Shown here piece after piece: positions 24,401 to 39,400 of a stretch of DNA of 64,000 nt. Within the stretch, counting starts at the first letter, position 1. Each line of letters begins with the position of its first letter. The stretch lies in assembly GCA_030141605.1 (NCBI GenBank), contig JAQGDQ010000034.1:918001-982000 (forward strand), in the 5' to 3' direction. A model generated the notes under the pieces. That model had not been told where the DNA came from and made no database searches. It saw nothing but the letters and a program-made list of their open reading frames with translations. The position numbers were made by a program, and so were the translations under genes. The stretch is from Tubiluchus corallicola (Eukaryota > Priapulida > Priapulimorpha > Priapulimorphida > Tubiluchidae).

Positions 24401-27400
24401 CTGGCTGCATGCTGTCCCACCGATAAACTTGTACACGCAGCACTGTTGAAACATCATTAAGCTCATCCGATACAGACATTACATGAATTGTACTTTGTGA
24501 ATCCGCGTTATCCCCATCTTCGTAAGGAGACAAAAATATCGGAGAGAAAAATTTTCCGGCATAATAATGCAGCATCTTCCATTTCCCTCCATATTCTGCA
24601 AAGCAAGTTTTATAATAATATGAAACCATAATGTTAGTTAAAGGAATTATTACGAATTGTAATTTCTATTGTTGTGCATGTATATAGTATGAAGGCAAAC
24701 AAGTAATTAACGCATGATCATGTGTCATTATTAGTTTTTAAAAGGATTAAATTCAAGAACCTAATTTATGAAATATGCTGCACAAAAATTATCTAAGCAT
24801 AGTCATGATTACGTAAAACCGTTGGTCTAAATAGTATTTGCCTAGATGTTGCTTGTCAACATGTTTAGTACATACAGTGAAGAAAGGACTAGATAAAATG
24901 ATTTGCAATGCCACTGACTAAGTAACAAAGAAACCATTTAAAGTCTGCTCTTTCAAAAACTGTATTACATTATTGCTACGTACCGAGTGATGACCAAGAT
25001 GCTCCCTGCCAAATGTCATTTAGTTGCCAGTAGAGGGCACCAGCAGTCTGACTAGTAGCATTTCTACCGCGGCGATAGAATTCCGTTTCTGTCTTTATCG
25101 CAACAGCTTGATCAATCTAAAAAAGAAGAAAAATAGTTTTTTGAAATCTAAAGTGCAAATATTTTAAATAGCGAATTGACAATGTGTGAGAGCTTTGGAG
25201 CTTGTAATTCATAAGCGTTACCTGAAATGCACCCTATTTACTTAAACAAGGTGTTAGCAAGACTAAAACTCACTCCTAGTTACTCAAGTAAAGTGCTACA
25301 GTGATCCAGGGATGACAATGACAAATTGCAAAAAACTCTGAAACAGACCGGGGGTTTGGGGGCCGCGTAGGTCCCCATGTGGGTTCAAGGAACACCTTAG
25401 AGCCAGCAACAAATTGCAATTTTGCGACCATAGAGAGCCTGTAAGTGGACCTAAAATATCAGTTACCTTGTTTCATGCATGATTTAAAATACCCAACTAT
25501 CAAGGACACGATACCTAATTGTCTCAAAAACGCCTAAGTACTGGCCGCTCCTATGCAAAAGTATATAAAAACTGTCTGCAATTGACTCAAATAACTCCGC
25601 ACAATTGATTGAATATTTTTATACATAGAGATATACACGTGGTTACACTGATGTACGTGATGTAAACAAAGTGACGGCCTGCCAATTAGCGGTCAGCTTG
25701 TGAAATAATGTACTGGGTCCGTAAAAATTTTCTCAACGAATTTACGCGATTTACAAAAATGACACTACTGGTCTTCCAAAAACTCGGAATTCCACATATC
25801 TGCAGAAAATTCTCATCCTTGCAGTGATCTGAACTGACTTATACATACCTAAATATGATGAATAGCATTTTTAATTCAATTCTAAAAGTGACAATATAAC
25901 ACAGTATGAATCACAACATGGCAAAATGCGTCGCAATATATCATAATACTGGAATCGCATTCAACACTCAATGCTATAAACTAGCAAAGAATTTACAAAT
26001 TGCAAATTAAGAATATGGCTAAAGTTTACAAATCCCCAAAGTGGATTAGGATTAAGGTTAGGATTAGGAATATGTTTAGGAGTAGCTGCGTATTTAAACT
26101 GTGTGATTCCCCACACACAAGAAATTAGTTCCTGAAGCGGATTAGGATTAGGGATAGGGTTGGGAATAGAGTTAGGGTATTTAAACTGCGTGGGGAATTG
26201 TTAACTCCTTCCACGAATTAGTCTTGCTAAGTTAAGCAATCTCAAGAGCCTAATTTGTGAATATACTACACAATGATTATCTAAGTACAGTCACATTAAG
26301 GTAAAATTTCTAGTGTGTACAGCAGTTATCTAGATGTCAAATGTCAATATGTTTAGTACATATAGTAAATATTGGATTAAACAAAATGATCTACAATGCC
26401 ACTCCACTAAATACCAGGAAAGTTCACTCTTTCAAAAATTCTGTTACGTCATGGCTAGGAATTTTCCAGGTTACCTGTGTGAGATAGAGCGTATCCTTGA
26501 ACACCTGAAGAGGTTCAGGTCGGCTTGCCGAATATGGTATGTCAAGATGACGAATTATCTGAAACAGCATTTCCAAGTTGCCTAGAGAAGTAAAAAAAAA
26601 CAGCTGAACACATCACAATAAATCTTCTAGAAAAGAAAAACACTCCCAGGACCTCAAATAGTGCTAACTGTTCTTCTTATTCAGCTAGTAGGATTTTTTA
26701 AACAGTTCCAGCAAATTGCAAGCCGAAATCCCGTATTAAACGAAATGACATACTTAAGACGATATTTGTGGATGACAGGCTCATTTTCCCTCGAGGACGA
26801 GCCACTGAACTAGCTGATGTGTCACAGCCATGTTCATACCTATATATATTTTCTTGCTTTCCAAGGTAAACAGCCAAAATCAGCACGGCACATGAAACCA
26901 TCCCGAGCGAGTAATGAAGGCGGTCACCCATCCATTCACTGAACCAGACTTGACATCGCTTAACTTCTGTCGGAGATTAGAAGTCATTATGAGTTTTGAA
27001 ACAGTGAATCAGCTAACGAATTTCATCATACCTTCATTTAACCTTACGTCAAGCAAAAAATAAATGAGAGCGCAAAAATTGCACACTTTGCAAAGACAAT
27101 GTCTTATTGGAATATATTAAAAATGAAGCACCTAAAATTACAACAAATTTTTATTAATGTAGTGCAAGATATGAGTATGGTAAAAAAATTAGGTAGCTAC
27201 AGTTACATTTACAAAAATGCTGAGAAAAGTTTTACTAGTAAATTAGTAAGTACTTAAAAGTACGAAAGAATTCTTTACTTACCTAAAGCTAAAAAATTCG
27301 TCTTGAAATTATCACGTACATACTGCCTTATTGTAAACATAGGCTGTATTAGTAGTAACGTTGTATAAAAGTTGTATATTTAAACTCCCGTGACGACCGT

Positions 27401-30400
27401 TAGGTGCAGTCATTTTCATGGTTCATCATTTGAAGCAGCTTTAGATAACACTGAGCAAAATTTGAAAAAATAATCACAGCATTTGTACTGCACACTTTAC
27501 TAACTTTGCAAAAGTGTAAATTACGGTATGTTGTCAAAAAGATTGAAAAATATATTTTTCGATGAATCAGTGGTGCACACTGGAATGGCGAACCAGTGAC
27601 GTTTTACCAGGTAATGCAAACGTTTCAAATTACTAAGCATTTTGTTCTCTAAATACATGAGTCTTTCAACAAGGTAAGCAGCATGCCAAGTAGTATATAA
27701 ATGACCTTGTATGGAAAGTTTTTTGAGACGTAATTTTTTCTAATTGCCTTTTTTCCTCTTTAATGCAAAACACATACAGCTTACCTAGCAGATGATGCTG
27801 TCGATGTTGCATGAATGAACTATAGTAAGACCAATCTTCTGCAATGGACACCTTTTCAAGCGTCTCAAACGATGGCCACGACTGAAAACCGTACTCGGAA
27901 ATAAATCTGGCGTTCGGATATATGTTCCAGTCCCAACCGTCTTGCAAATACTTGTAGATATGAACTAGAAACAGTTAATGAAAAAATTTAGCGAGTTGCT
28001 TAAAGGAAAGCACAAGTCATTTAGCATGCTGGGTTTGTTTTAATGTTATTACTTAAACAGAGAAAAACAATAACAAAGAAATATGTAAAAGTTGTCTATA
28101 AAGTATAATTTATATTACTGCTGAGTAAAAATTTTCAGGGGCAGTGGTAGCGGCCAGTTGCTTGAAAATTATGACGCAACTTGTGGACTTTTTACGACTT
28201 TTCGTACGTGCTTCGTGACTTTCCAGGGCTGTTTAAACTGATTTCAACTTTTGCAGCTCACTTAATCTTTATCCACAAATATCATAAAATTTTGTACCTA
28301 ATTATTTGTAAGAACTCATTGTACTTTTATTGGAAATTCATAGTGCCCCGCTCTTTCTTCAGCCAATAAACAACATCATTGGTGGAAGAATGAGGCATTC
28401 AAAATGCCAGCGCTCAACTCCGAGTGAAACGATTGGGACTATAGTGATTTTACTAATTACACGAGGCACTTATCACACTTTTATTACCAAATCCTTCTAA
28501 CATTTTTTTTCAATATATTGAACCAAGCCTAACTTCCCAGAAGGCAGGGTCTTCCTTTTAACGATGTACAGCAATTCAATAAATATAAATTTAGCCTTAT
28601 AAAATTAGTGTTTGATTTAAATATCTTAAATAGTGGTATAATGCGAAAGGGTTGTTGGAAGATTATTGTACGCACATATAGATGTAGATTGTAGAGACAA
28701 AAATGCTCAAACAGTTTAGGTTGTCTATTCAAGCAAATCGGCAAGTTTATTCTGTCTAATTTATGATTAAAAGCAGTGTTTCAACATGCGATCAACCATA
28801 AGATAACAGGAAGAATTACGTTGCTGACAATGGCAAAAAATGCCAAAAAGTTTAAATGAAAGCAAATTTATTTTATGGACGTAGGTCAACATACACATTC
28901 AACGTACTACAGAAATTTTATTAAAGTCTGTTAAACAGAAGGTGTGCAAAATAAAAAGAAGAATTGACCTTAGTTGATTTCTGTATTTCTAAGCCGTGTT
29001 AGTCCCAGTTTTTGTTTTATTTTCATATTCTGTACTAGAACATTATTTTATTCAAACATGAAATTGCAATTCAGCTTGTAGCTGCAACAGTTTAAACTAG
29101 AATGGAAGCACAAAGCCCGCCTCACTTGCTTATTTCTTGCAAAGTTAGTGGGTTCCATAAGAGAATGATGGGCAGTCACCACTGTATCTTTTTATATATG
29201 GCTTATTGTTATAAAGGTATCTTTTTTTTGTAAAAATTAAAAACAACGTATTGTTGGGGCAGATCCATTTATACATTACAATGAAAAAAGCCGCAACAAT
29301 GTATGGGGCAGATCCATTTCATAGGCATACAGCAAAAGTAAAAAATTAGGTTTTGTTATGGTACACACAATGGTTAGTAATATCTTCATGCAAAATTTCT
29401 TATGATGAAATGTCTCCTATGATGAAAGCAGTGAGTTGTGATATCTTTCAGAAATAACGTGACAACAACAATAACAGCAGCGTGATGAAGCTTTAGGGAC
29501 CATTCACTTCATGCCTGATCCAAAAACGTACCATCACCATAGTTGGGATCCCCGGGATTGGTGGCAACCCATCCTTCCTCCTCCGACTGTTTGCCATTCG
29601 ATGGACTAGATACGATAAAAGGACGACTATTGTCTTCATGAAGGACAGTTTCTCTGATAGTTCTTATGTACAGCGTGATGTAGTCGGATTTATACAAGTC
29701 AAACATGTGTTGTGTTCCATACCTACAGCAATAAACATGAGTAACTGCAGGCAATTTCAATCCTCCAAACAAGTTTCGTTCTTAGATTTTTTATTGGGGA
29801 ACTGCAAGTAAAACGTTCACAGGCACAATAAGAAAATTGTACAGTAGCAGTTTCATTTTTTTGCAAACACATTTATTAGGAATAAAAATTCGTTTATGCT
29901 GAACAAACATTATCCTTTTCAAAGACAAAAGTGAAAATATGGCTATTTTTTCAAAAGAATTGACTCTAATGTTTATTAACAGCTGGTAATTTATAAAAAA
30001 AAACTAAAGTACCAAAGTAACAAATCAAATCAAGCAGGCTCTAAGATTACTATGTGGTAGCTTTACCAATTTGTTGCCAATGCTAATTCATTCTCATTGT
30101 TTCCTGCCCATAGAAGAATAGACGGATGATGTTTCAATCTTCTGACCTTGAAAAGCAATGCAATTTAATGTAGTCAGCACAACATTTAATGTGACATAAG
30201 CTATTGCTGTGGTTAACCAAGTAAGCCAGCAACAAGGCCGCATAGTCACAGCCTATGAGAGGGGGTCCAGCAGGTATTCAGGAGCCGACATATTCCCCAA
30301 TCCGAAATATACTTATCACATACTTACCACACCACACTTACTTCGTTTTAATAGTAATTATTATTATTTATCGTAGGCCTAGTCGTATTGATATATGATA

Positions 30401-33400
30401 ACACAAAGAGCATCTACCTACAGCCTGGTAGATGTATAGATGCGTAAATTAGCGTAATTCATGTCATCAAACCATTTCGCTATGAAAAAACCTGAAGGTG
30501 ACAGGTGAATGTAACTATAAATACTGGTTTATGTTGCTACATTAATTGAACACTAGCAAACGCCTCCGCAAAAAATTTTGCGTATAAGTACACTTATAAT
30601 CAATAACACACGAACATCCTACATAGTGTTAGTTTGTTTATCTAATGTATTGCCAGCAGCAGCTTTTACTGAATTAAAGTTATAACGTTATAAACAGAGT
30701 ACAATGGATGACGTCAGAACAATGGCTTTGCGCCAGCAGTTTTCCAAGTGAAAATTGCCAAAAATGGAACATCTAATTGTCAGTCCTCTTGGTGGACCTG
30801 CCCTAAAATATAGCCCACACCATCGTGCAGCCCTGTTTTTCCTCTTTCTAAAGAGCTATATATCTCCTTCCAAGAATCACACTAAGCGCCGCTAGAACGT
30901 TTTTTCTACAGGCCATTTGGCCAAAATTTTGAAAAAATTGGGAGTTGGGTCCGGGAAAATGCCCGTAGCATGCATTAGTGGCGTTCCCGCGAAATCTAAA
31001 TATGGCCATTACCCCCACCGTTGAATGAGCTATTCAATCATTATCAGCACCACCAGCGGCCCATTCTAGATCTCTAGAAATAAGAGGTATAAGTTTTGCA
31101 AAAAATTTCTGCAAAATGGCCATTTTTAGAGGATTTTTGCCCCGTTCCTCCCGGTGGAGCTGATTCGAAAAATAAAACCCCAGGAGCGAACCCTTGGGTG
31201 GAGGCCCTTCGTTTGATGTATAGATCGTCGAAAATGGTGCCATCGTCGCAGCTGTAGCCTCATCGGTTATATATCTATACATATCTATACCACCAAAATT
31301 AATATATAGGATGTTTGTTACATTTTGTTATATCTGGTCATGGAAATAAAGCTTTTATGAGAGTTTACATGTAAATTTACTGGAGATCGAACCCTGAAAT
31401 TTGAAAAAAATATCTGTCTGCCTCGGAGCCCTAAACAGGTATTATAGTATAATTTCTGTTGGAGGTTCTGTGCACACTCATGACTGCAAGATTACACCTG
31501 TTTTTTTGCTGAAATGTAATTCCTCATTCCCACAATGGAATCGCATGGTTCAACTATGGAATCATCTTTCATCATCAGCCATCAGTGCTTCATCAGTTGA
31601 CAGTTTGAACAGGCATAGGAGAGAGGACTGTTTCAATGTCATTAAATTATCAATCATCAATCGTCGATAAGCTAATGAAAGAATCATTGTCAATTTCATG
31701 AGATAATCGTGAGTTTGTGATTACCTAGAATTCTCTTTCTGAAAGAATCAGGATGGTTAACTTTGCCTACAATCAATATCATTGCTAATTTTGCTTTTAG
31801 ACTATTGTGTAGTTTATTTTTGCATTATTTTAGTTTCAGCACTACATGATGCAGGTACGTATATGTTGAAATATTGTGTGAAGAAACAAGAAATTGTTTG
31901 TTGTTGCATTCACGATTTGTCGGAAAAACAAATAGTGTCAATATACAATATACTTGGGCACCATACGCTACACAGAATTCGGTTTGAGTATCGAAACTTT
32001 CAGAATTTACCCAAAATTGGATGACTCAAATATTTAGGCTAGAGAAAAAGTAGTAATATAGAGAAAACTTTAAAGCGTATGGCTGGGGTCATGGTTAAGT
32101 ACATATTCAAGCTCACTTTCAGTAACGACCTCGATTCTATACTTGATTTGTGTGGTTTCATTCATTATGTCAGGTTATTACCTCGTAACAGGATGTTTAT
32201 AGATTCAATTGTGGTTAAAATACATTGGCTGGTTCAGTGACTCATTACAGGGAAATCTTTGGTAATGAGCCAAGCTCCGGGCTCTCCACTAACATCTCAT
32301 TAAAGAAGTCCTGCCATTAAATGTCGGATTTCAGCTTGCAGTGTGTTGAGTTGTAGAAAAAAGTAACATAGTGAACAGCTTTAAAGTTTAAACCATATCA
32401 TGTGATTGCAAAGTAATTACAAGTTTATTGTTGCGCTTCACTAACTTGCAGGCTATTGAGAAATTTCACTTTAACACAAATTTGTTAATTTTGTTACAAT
32501 GAGTGCTTGTAGGCAAAATAGCCAAGGGATCTATTTGAGAGGGGTTCTTCCGCTTTGTAATGGTACATGTTTGTGCAGAGATCTTTTGTGGGCTTTGCGC
32601 ATTTTGAGTAAATTTATCAAGTGTTTCATGTTTCATGCTGCTTTGTAAATAAAGCATTTTCCATGGGGTGCTGGTAGATTTTTCTCACATAGTGAAATTA
32701 TCTGAATTAGCGAATATTACTGAAATAGTGAAATTGGTGAAAAACAGCCAACATCTTCAAATAGCTAAAAATAAAGCCACCCGAATATGTTACTTATTTA
32801 AATATTGAACACGGGTTTGTTGTGCACAAATAATGTTTGTAAAAAAGATCGTGCAATTTCACTAAGCAATAAGCCGCAGCTTAGCTGAAACAATAGATTG
32901 CTATCGTGTATGTAAAACAGAGTCTGTGTGTGCACTTGCCCGCTGTAATCTAACACAGTGGAGACTGGGTTCTGGTAAAGCTGAGCTTTGCTATGGCTAC
33001 CGGGTGACTTTTTTGTCTGCCATCTAGGGTCAAGTCAAAAAAGCATTGTAAATGTGTAAGTGCACTATTTGCAATCCAATAAAATTACTTCTTATCAGTT
33101 AGCTACTACCACTGCTATGTTTTTGTTCAAATATTCAGATAATTTAACTATTTGAGAAAAAACTGTCAGTACCCTTTGAAACATGAATCATTTACTGAAC
33201 CAAGCAGAAAAATCCGTGAGTACCCCATGAAACACGAATCATTTACTGCACCAAGCAGAAAAATCCGACAGTACCTCCATGAAACACAAATCATTTACTG
33301 CACCAAGTAGAAAATCTGTCAGTACCCCATGAAACACGAATCATTTACTGCACCAAGCAGAAAAATCTGTCAGTACCTCCATGAAACACGAATCATTTAC

Positions 33401-36400
33401 TGCACTAAGCAGAAAAATCCGTCAGTACCTCCATGAAACACGAATCATTTTTTGCACCAAGCAGAAAAATCCGTCAGCACCCCAACGAAACACGAATCAT
33501 TTACTGCATCAAGTAGAAAAATCCGTCAGTATCCTCATGAAACACGAATCATTTACTGCACCAAGCAGAAAAATCCGTCAGTACCCCATGAAACACGAAT
33601 CATTTACTGCACCAAGCAGAAAAATCCGTCAGTACCCACACAAAACATGAATCATTTACTACTAAACCAATTTATGTTTCATGGGGTACTGACAGATTTT
33701 TCTCAAACTGAAACAGCATAAAATACTTGATATCAGTTTATTCAAAAAGCACAAAGCCTAAAAAAGATCACTGCATAAATATGTGACTATTACAAAGCTG
33801 CCACAATCATTGATTACCTGCTGAGTAACTTCAGTCTTCACAGACTGCAAGAACTCTGGATTTGACGGATACATGGAGCACGCGAAGATAAAATCGTGCC
33901 ACAGGAAGATCCCCATTTCATCCGTCAAGTCATAGAAATCATCTTGTTCATAAACACCTAAATAAATTAATGAAAATTGAAAACCAAAAGTCGTAACAGT
34001 AATCATATCTAAGCTTGGGGGACAAAAACACTTTTCAGAAAACTTTATAGTTCAAGTTTTGATACACAGGAAATCATATCAAGATATTTATGAATTAAAA
34101 TTTAAGAGGTTATACTGCAACAATTACGCAAATATATAATTACCAATGTGAAGATAATTGCAGAACGTGCGGAGCTGGAGTCCTTTGCTGTTTTAATGTT
34201 CAAGTTTGAAAAGCATTTTAAATCATTTTACTTTGTCTACTCTTAGTCTGGGAAATTTTGGCAGTACGTCACAAAAAATTCAGCCCTGTTAGTTCTTTAG
34301 GGGATCCGATCCCATCAAATGAAGGAATTAGCAACTTCTTTAGAGCATAAAAGCCAAAAGCCATGAAGCAAATAACAGCAGACAATCTCACAATAAAAGA
34401 CCTCAAGCTCTTGAGAAGAATCACAGTCAAACTCAATGTTTTTGGCATTGTGTAAAAGATTTCAGTTGAGAAATGGTCTAAATGAAATGGAATGCATCCT
34501 GACCCCGACAAATTTAGCACTAGACTAATGGCTAGAAAACACACCTCCACCCCAGACACGTAGAATGTTCATGTGAGCGTCTTTGGCTGACTGTAGCAAG
34601 TTTTGCAAAACCGGTCGAGTGACCTTCTCTTGAAAACTGTCGGCAGGAATCCAATTTGAACCCTTCATGAAGACAGCTGCGCCGTTAATCCTGAACCAGA
34701 AATCCAGACCTGAAATAAAATGTTTGAACCAACGAGACGTTTGAATCAGAGAAAACCAAGTTGTAATAGAAAAGCCTGAATCAGCTTTTTCAACTACAGG
34801 CACCAACTCCAAGGATGAGAATGACAAATTGCAAAAAACTTTGAAACAAGCCGGGGGTTTGGGGGCTGCGTAGGCCCCAATGGGGGTTCAAGGGGCCAGC
34901 AACAAATTGCAATTCTGTGACCATAGACAGCCTCTAAGTGGACTTAAAATATCAGTTACCTTGTTTCATGCATAATTTAAAATACCCAACTATCAAGGAT
35001 ACATGATACCTAATTGTCTCAAAAATGCCTAAGTACTGGCCGCTCCTATGCAAAAGTATATAAAAACTGTCTGCAATTGATTCAAGTAACTCCACATAAT
35101 TGATTCTATATTTTTATACATAGAGATATACACGTGGTTACACTGATGTACGTGATGTAAACAAAGTGACGGCCTGCCAATTAGCGGTCAGCTTGTGAAA
35201 TAATGTACTAGGTCCGTAAAAATTTTCACAACAAATTTACGCGATTTACAAAAATGGCACGACTGGTCTTCCAAAAACTCGTAATTCCGCGTATCCGCGG
35301 AAAATTCTCATCCCTGCAACTCACAATATCGAGGTTGGCATGAAAGAGGGGCTTTCCTGCAGAATTCTTCTTGATTAGTTATCACTGTGTCAAGTGCCTC
35401 ACAACCACTGCCAACTTTAGCAAACACAAAGTCCTCGTTTCAAATCAGAGTTAAGAGCTTTTTTGTTGTGTTCCATTCAAACAATATTTTAAACAACACA
35501 AAGAATAGCAGTTTTCTTCAATGTTGTTTGCCCTCAGCTATCATGCCTGCAATTAACCATGTTAATGATTTAGTCTATGTGGTAATTATTTAATTAAAAT
35601 GCCAAACTACAAACATCCTATTTCAGTTCAATATCATAACATAACAATGTAAACTTCTTTATTAATATAGAGAAATTCTCTTTATTTGTAAGTTTAGTTT
35701 TCACGCCATCTTACCTTGCTGGCCTGGTATCTGGTCCTGTATCAGTTCGACTGTACGAAATCCAACTCGAATGATTCGCGAAGAAGCCTCCAATCCAGAA
35801 TCAGGTGAATAAAAAATCTGGACTTTGTACAGCGCCTGCTCTCCTAAACCATTTGGCCACCATAGTTTGACATCCACAGACTACACAAATATCTAATAAT
35901 ATTGTTAAATGTACTTGTAAAGCTGTTCTCAAAAATACAAAACAGAATCTCAAAAACTTTACAGCTATTTTCAAAAGGTCTAAAGATTTACGACTGTTAG
36001 CACTTTTTTTATCTTACAGTGTAGCGTGTATGTTTTAATTGGCATGTTTTAATTAGCAATTCTAAAACGGATCTCCACATAATATATATATATATATATA
36101 TATCCACATAACAAAGTATACAGCTCATCAAAAACACTTTAACCTCTTTTAAATAATTAATTAATTAATTAATTTTAATTAAATAATAAACCCTGCTGCA
36201 ATACTACTGCAAAAAATCATATCGTGTCCATAAATAAAAAACACAAAGCAGCTAACTTTTACATAGGTGCCTAAACAAATTTTAAGAGAATAATTTCCCA
36301 GAAAATCTCAGGGTTATCCGAGGCTTGTAAGCAACTACACCAATATTTAAAAATTTAATTCCGCGAGTGAATTTTGCTGGAATCATCTAACGCGTAAAAC

Positions 36401-39400
36401 ACGCTAAATCAGTTTCAGATTTTTTTCAGAAATGACACATTCAACCCAATTTCCTCTTACATAAACCACCAAGAAAAAGTTAAATTTTCTTTTAGTTTTT
36501 CTGTAAAACTGAAACTTCACCAAGCGCGCCATATTTGACGTTTAAGGACAGAAAAATCAATACACCCATATCTTAGTTTGCCGGACAAAAGGGGGGAGAT
36601 GTCGGTTAAAATTTGTCTGTATTTACCGATACTAAGCTAATACAGCCGGTGTTGTGTACGAGACTCACAGTAATATAGAATCAATCGCCTAATTGTCTCA
36701 AAAGCAGAAACTATCACATTAAGTACAGTTTGTTTGTAAGCAAGGTTTATCAAAGTGACTAACTAGTAATGAGCTCATTGATCAGTAGAGACTGTTTTTC
36801 CATAGTATGCGGTGTTAAAAAATTAATTCCGCTCTACACCATTTAAATAAGGAATTTAAAGGTCAAATTTAACGTAAAAACAAGTTTTTTTCTTAAACTA
36901 AAAAAGTTAATAATAACTTAAAATCTGACATTAATTTTATTAAATTTTACAGCTCCGTTCCTAACGAAATCAGGTCTCGAAGTTTTACCCTCAAAACATT
37001 TTTGTACGGTTTTGCCAGTGAACATTCGGAAAGTCGCAGACTAAACAAATATGCTAGCAATGGCTTCCTTTGATACCATGTCGTTTCTGTGACGCCGAAT
37101 TTGTAAACAATGCTACATAACGAAATGTGACACGCGATAACCAAACGTAAATGTTGCCGCAACTAGAGTGAATTTTGCTGGAATCATCTAACGAGTAAAA
37201 CACGCAAAATCAAGTTTCAGATTTTTTTCAGAAATGACACATTCAACCCAATTTCCTCTTACATAAACCACCAAGAAAAAGTTAAATTTTCTTTTAGTTT
37301 TTCTGTAAAACTGAAATTTCACCAAGCGCGCCATATTTGACCATTAAGGAAAGAAAAACGAATACACCCATATCTCAGTCTGCGGACAAAAGCGGGGAGA
37401 TGTCGGTTAAAATTTGTCTGTATTTACCGATACTAAGCTAATACAGCCGGTGTTGTGTACGAGACTCACAGTAATATAGAATCAATCGCCTAATTGTCTC
37501 AAAAGCAGAAACTATCACATTAAGTACAGTTTGTTTGTAAGCAAGGTTTATCAAAGTGACTAACTAGTAATGAGCTCATTGATCAGTAGAGACTGTTTTT
37601 CCATAGTATGCGGGACTTTTTAACGGTCCAGATTTTATCCGATTCTTCCGATATCTGCAAAAGCACAGTCCGGCAAGCCGAGATACGAGTGTACACCAGG
37701 ATACTCATTAAAACTTACATTTGGTATAGCAACCGTTATATTGCACACATTTTCCCCTGGTGTCAATTTAATCTTCACTGTCTCTATTAACCGAAGACTC
37801 GGCACTTGAACAACTACGGTACCACTTTGCGAGCTTAAATCAGCAGCATCAAGCCATACTGCTGCATCAACGTACCACGATATGTCTCCTGTTCCTGTAC
37901 AAACAGCAAAAATAATAGAAATTCACAAATTCATATGCAGGACAATCCATGCTAGGTGATTATGTTTGCAAAATGAGCTAGTAAACTGTAAGCCTTTTTA
38001 GAAAATTGACATGGCAAGTGTGGAAATCTTTTTTACAAATCTTAATCAGATTTGTAATTTCATACCTTTACGAACAGTAGCAGAAGCATCTCTAATTACT
38101 GCTGTATCAAATGCTTCTATACCAATGGTTTTCCTGCAATCGAGCATATGTCATACATATTTTAAATATGTAATCATATAATTATATCTACATTGCTTGT
38201 ATAATAAATTATAGATAACATCTTACAATAGATTTGGCTAAACTTTAAGACTATAGTGCTTTTGTAGATCGTAAATTTTTAACTTACTACCAGCTTCAAG
38301 GTAAACATATAAAGCTCAATGAATGTGTGTGTTTTTTAGTGTTTAAATACTCTGTAATTAAAACTGAGAAGAATTTCATCTGCACTTACTGCATAAACAG
38401 TGGGCTGACAATTATATCATCTCGAGCTTATGCAAAATTAACACCAATAAGCCTTTTCGCAGTTCTAGCAACTGATGATGATCGTTAAAAGTTCAAAAGT
38501 TAAGTGTACCAGACAATACATTCGTGTACACTTGACAACACCTCGCAGCCCACAATGTTGTAATAATAACAGCTTTAACAGCTGGCTAGAGTCTTATAGC
38601 AAGATCTTGCTAGTAAATCATTCTACACACAGACTAATGCATAACTAAGTAAAGTCCACTAAAACAACTGAAGCACTGAACTAATTATTTGTGTTACAAA
38701 CTACACGTAACGATTGTAGTTAAGATGCGTTGCTGTGGTACACTTAACCTATGACCTACAGCAACTGCATGTGCGCACAAAGAAGCTATGAAAAGGCTTA
38801 TTAACAATCAAATCAAATGTAATTTTCCTCCCTACATGATGTTACTCCATTTTCATTGCTTTATACACACTTATAGCACAAACTTTTAGATGTATAACCA
38901 TTCCATCTCATAAAAGTCTACTGACAATCACAGTATAACATAGATTGCAAAAATCATATTTTTCAACTACTGTACGTTACACAGTTGTCAGAAATGTAGC
39001 TGCTATTTAAACACTAAGAACTTGGCAACAATGTTATCTTTTACCATATTCCCTGGGGTGCAAAAGCAGGTCCCCAGTCCCAGCTGAAAGAACAGGGTTC
39101 TTTGCGAATGAAGTTCACATGGCATTCGCCGTGTTGAGGTGCGGCCGTGCATTCCGGTGGAACAACGTACTCGTATTCCGCTGCTTTTCTGGCAGCATAG
39201 GTGATAGCCGATTCAAACTGTATGGAAATTTTGTTCATGCCGACCTGTAGGCGAGCAATAAAAACAATTATTTGTTATAGTAATTAAAGAAGACACCCAA
39301 CACTGAGTGGCTTAACTCAATGGTAGTGTGCTTGCTTATGACACGAGGTCGTAGGTTCAACTCCTGTCAGAGTCATACCAAAGACTTGAAAAATGGCACC

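Noticed and set aside
26036-26212. Telomere or chromosome-end fusion scar
   Set aside because: TTAGGG runs are short and degenerate and share specific flanks with a second copy at 48236; a dispersed repeat explains them.
31034-31282. 82-codon open frame on the minus strand in MANBA intron 9
   Set aside because: No family motif and no in-phase splice link to MANBA exons; probably part of an undefined repeat.
39295-39370. Functional tRNA gene
   Set aside because: B box and A-box-like word are present, but the acceptor stem does not pair and the transcript would continue into a non-tRNA body; a SINE fits better.
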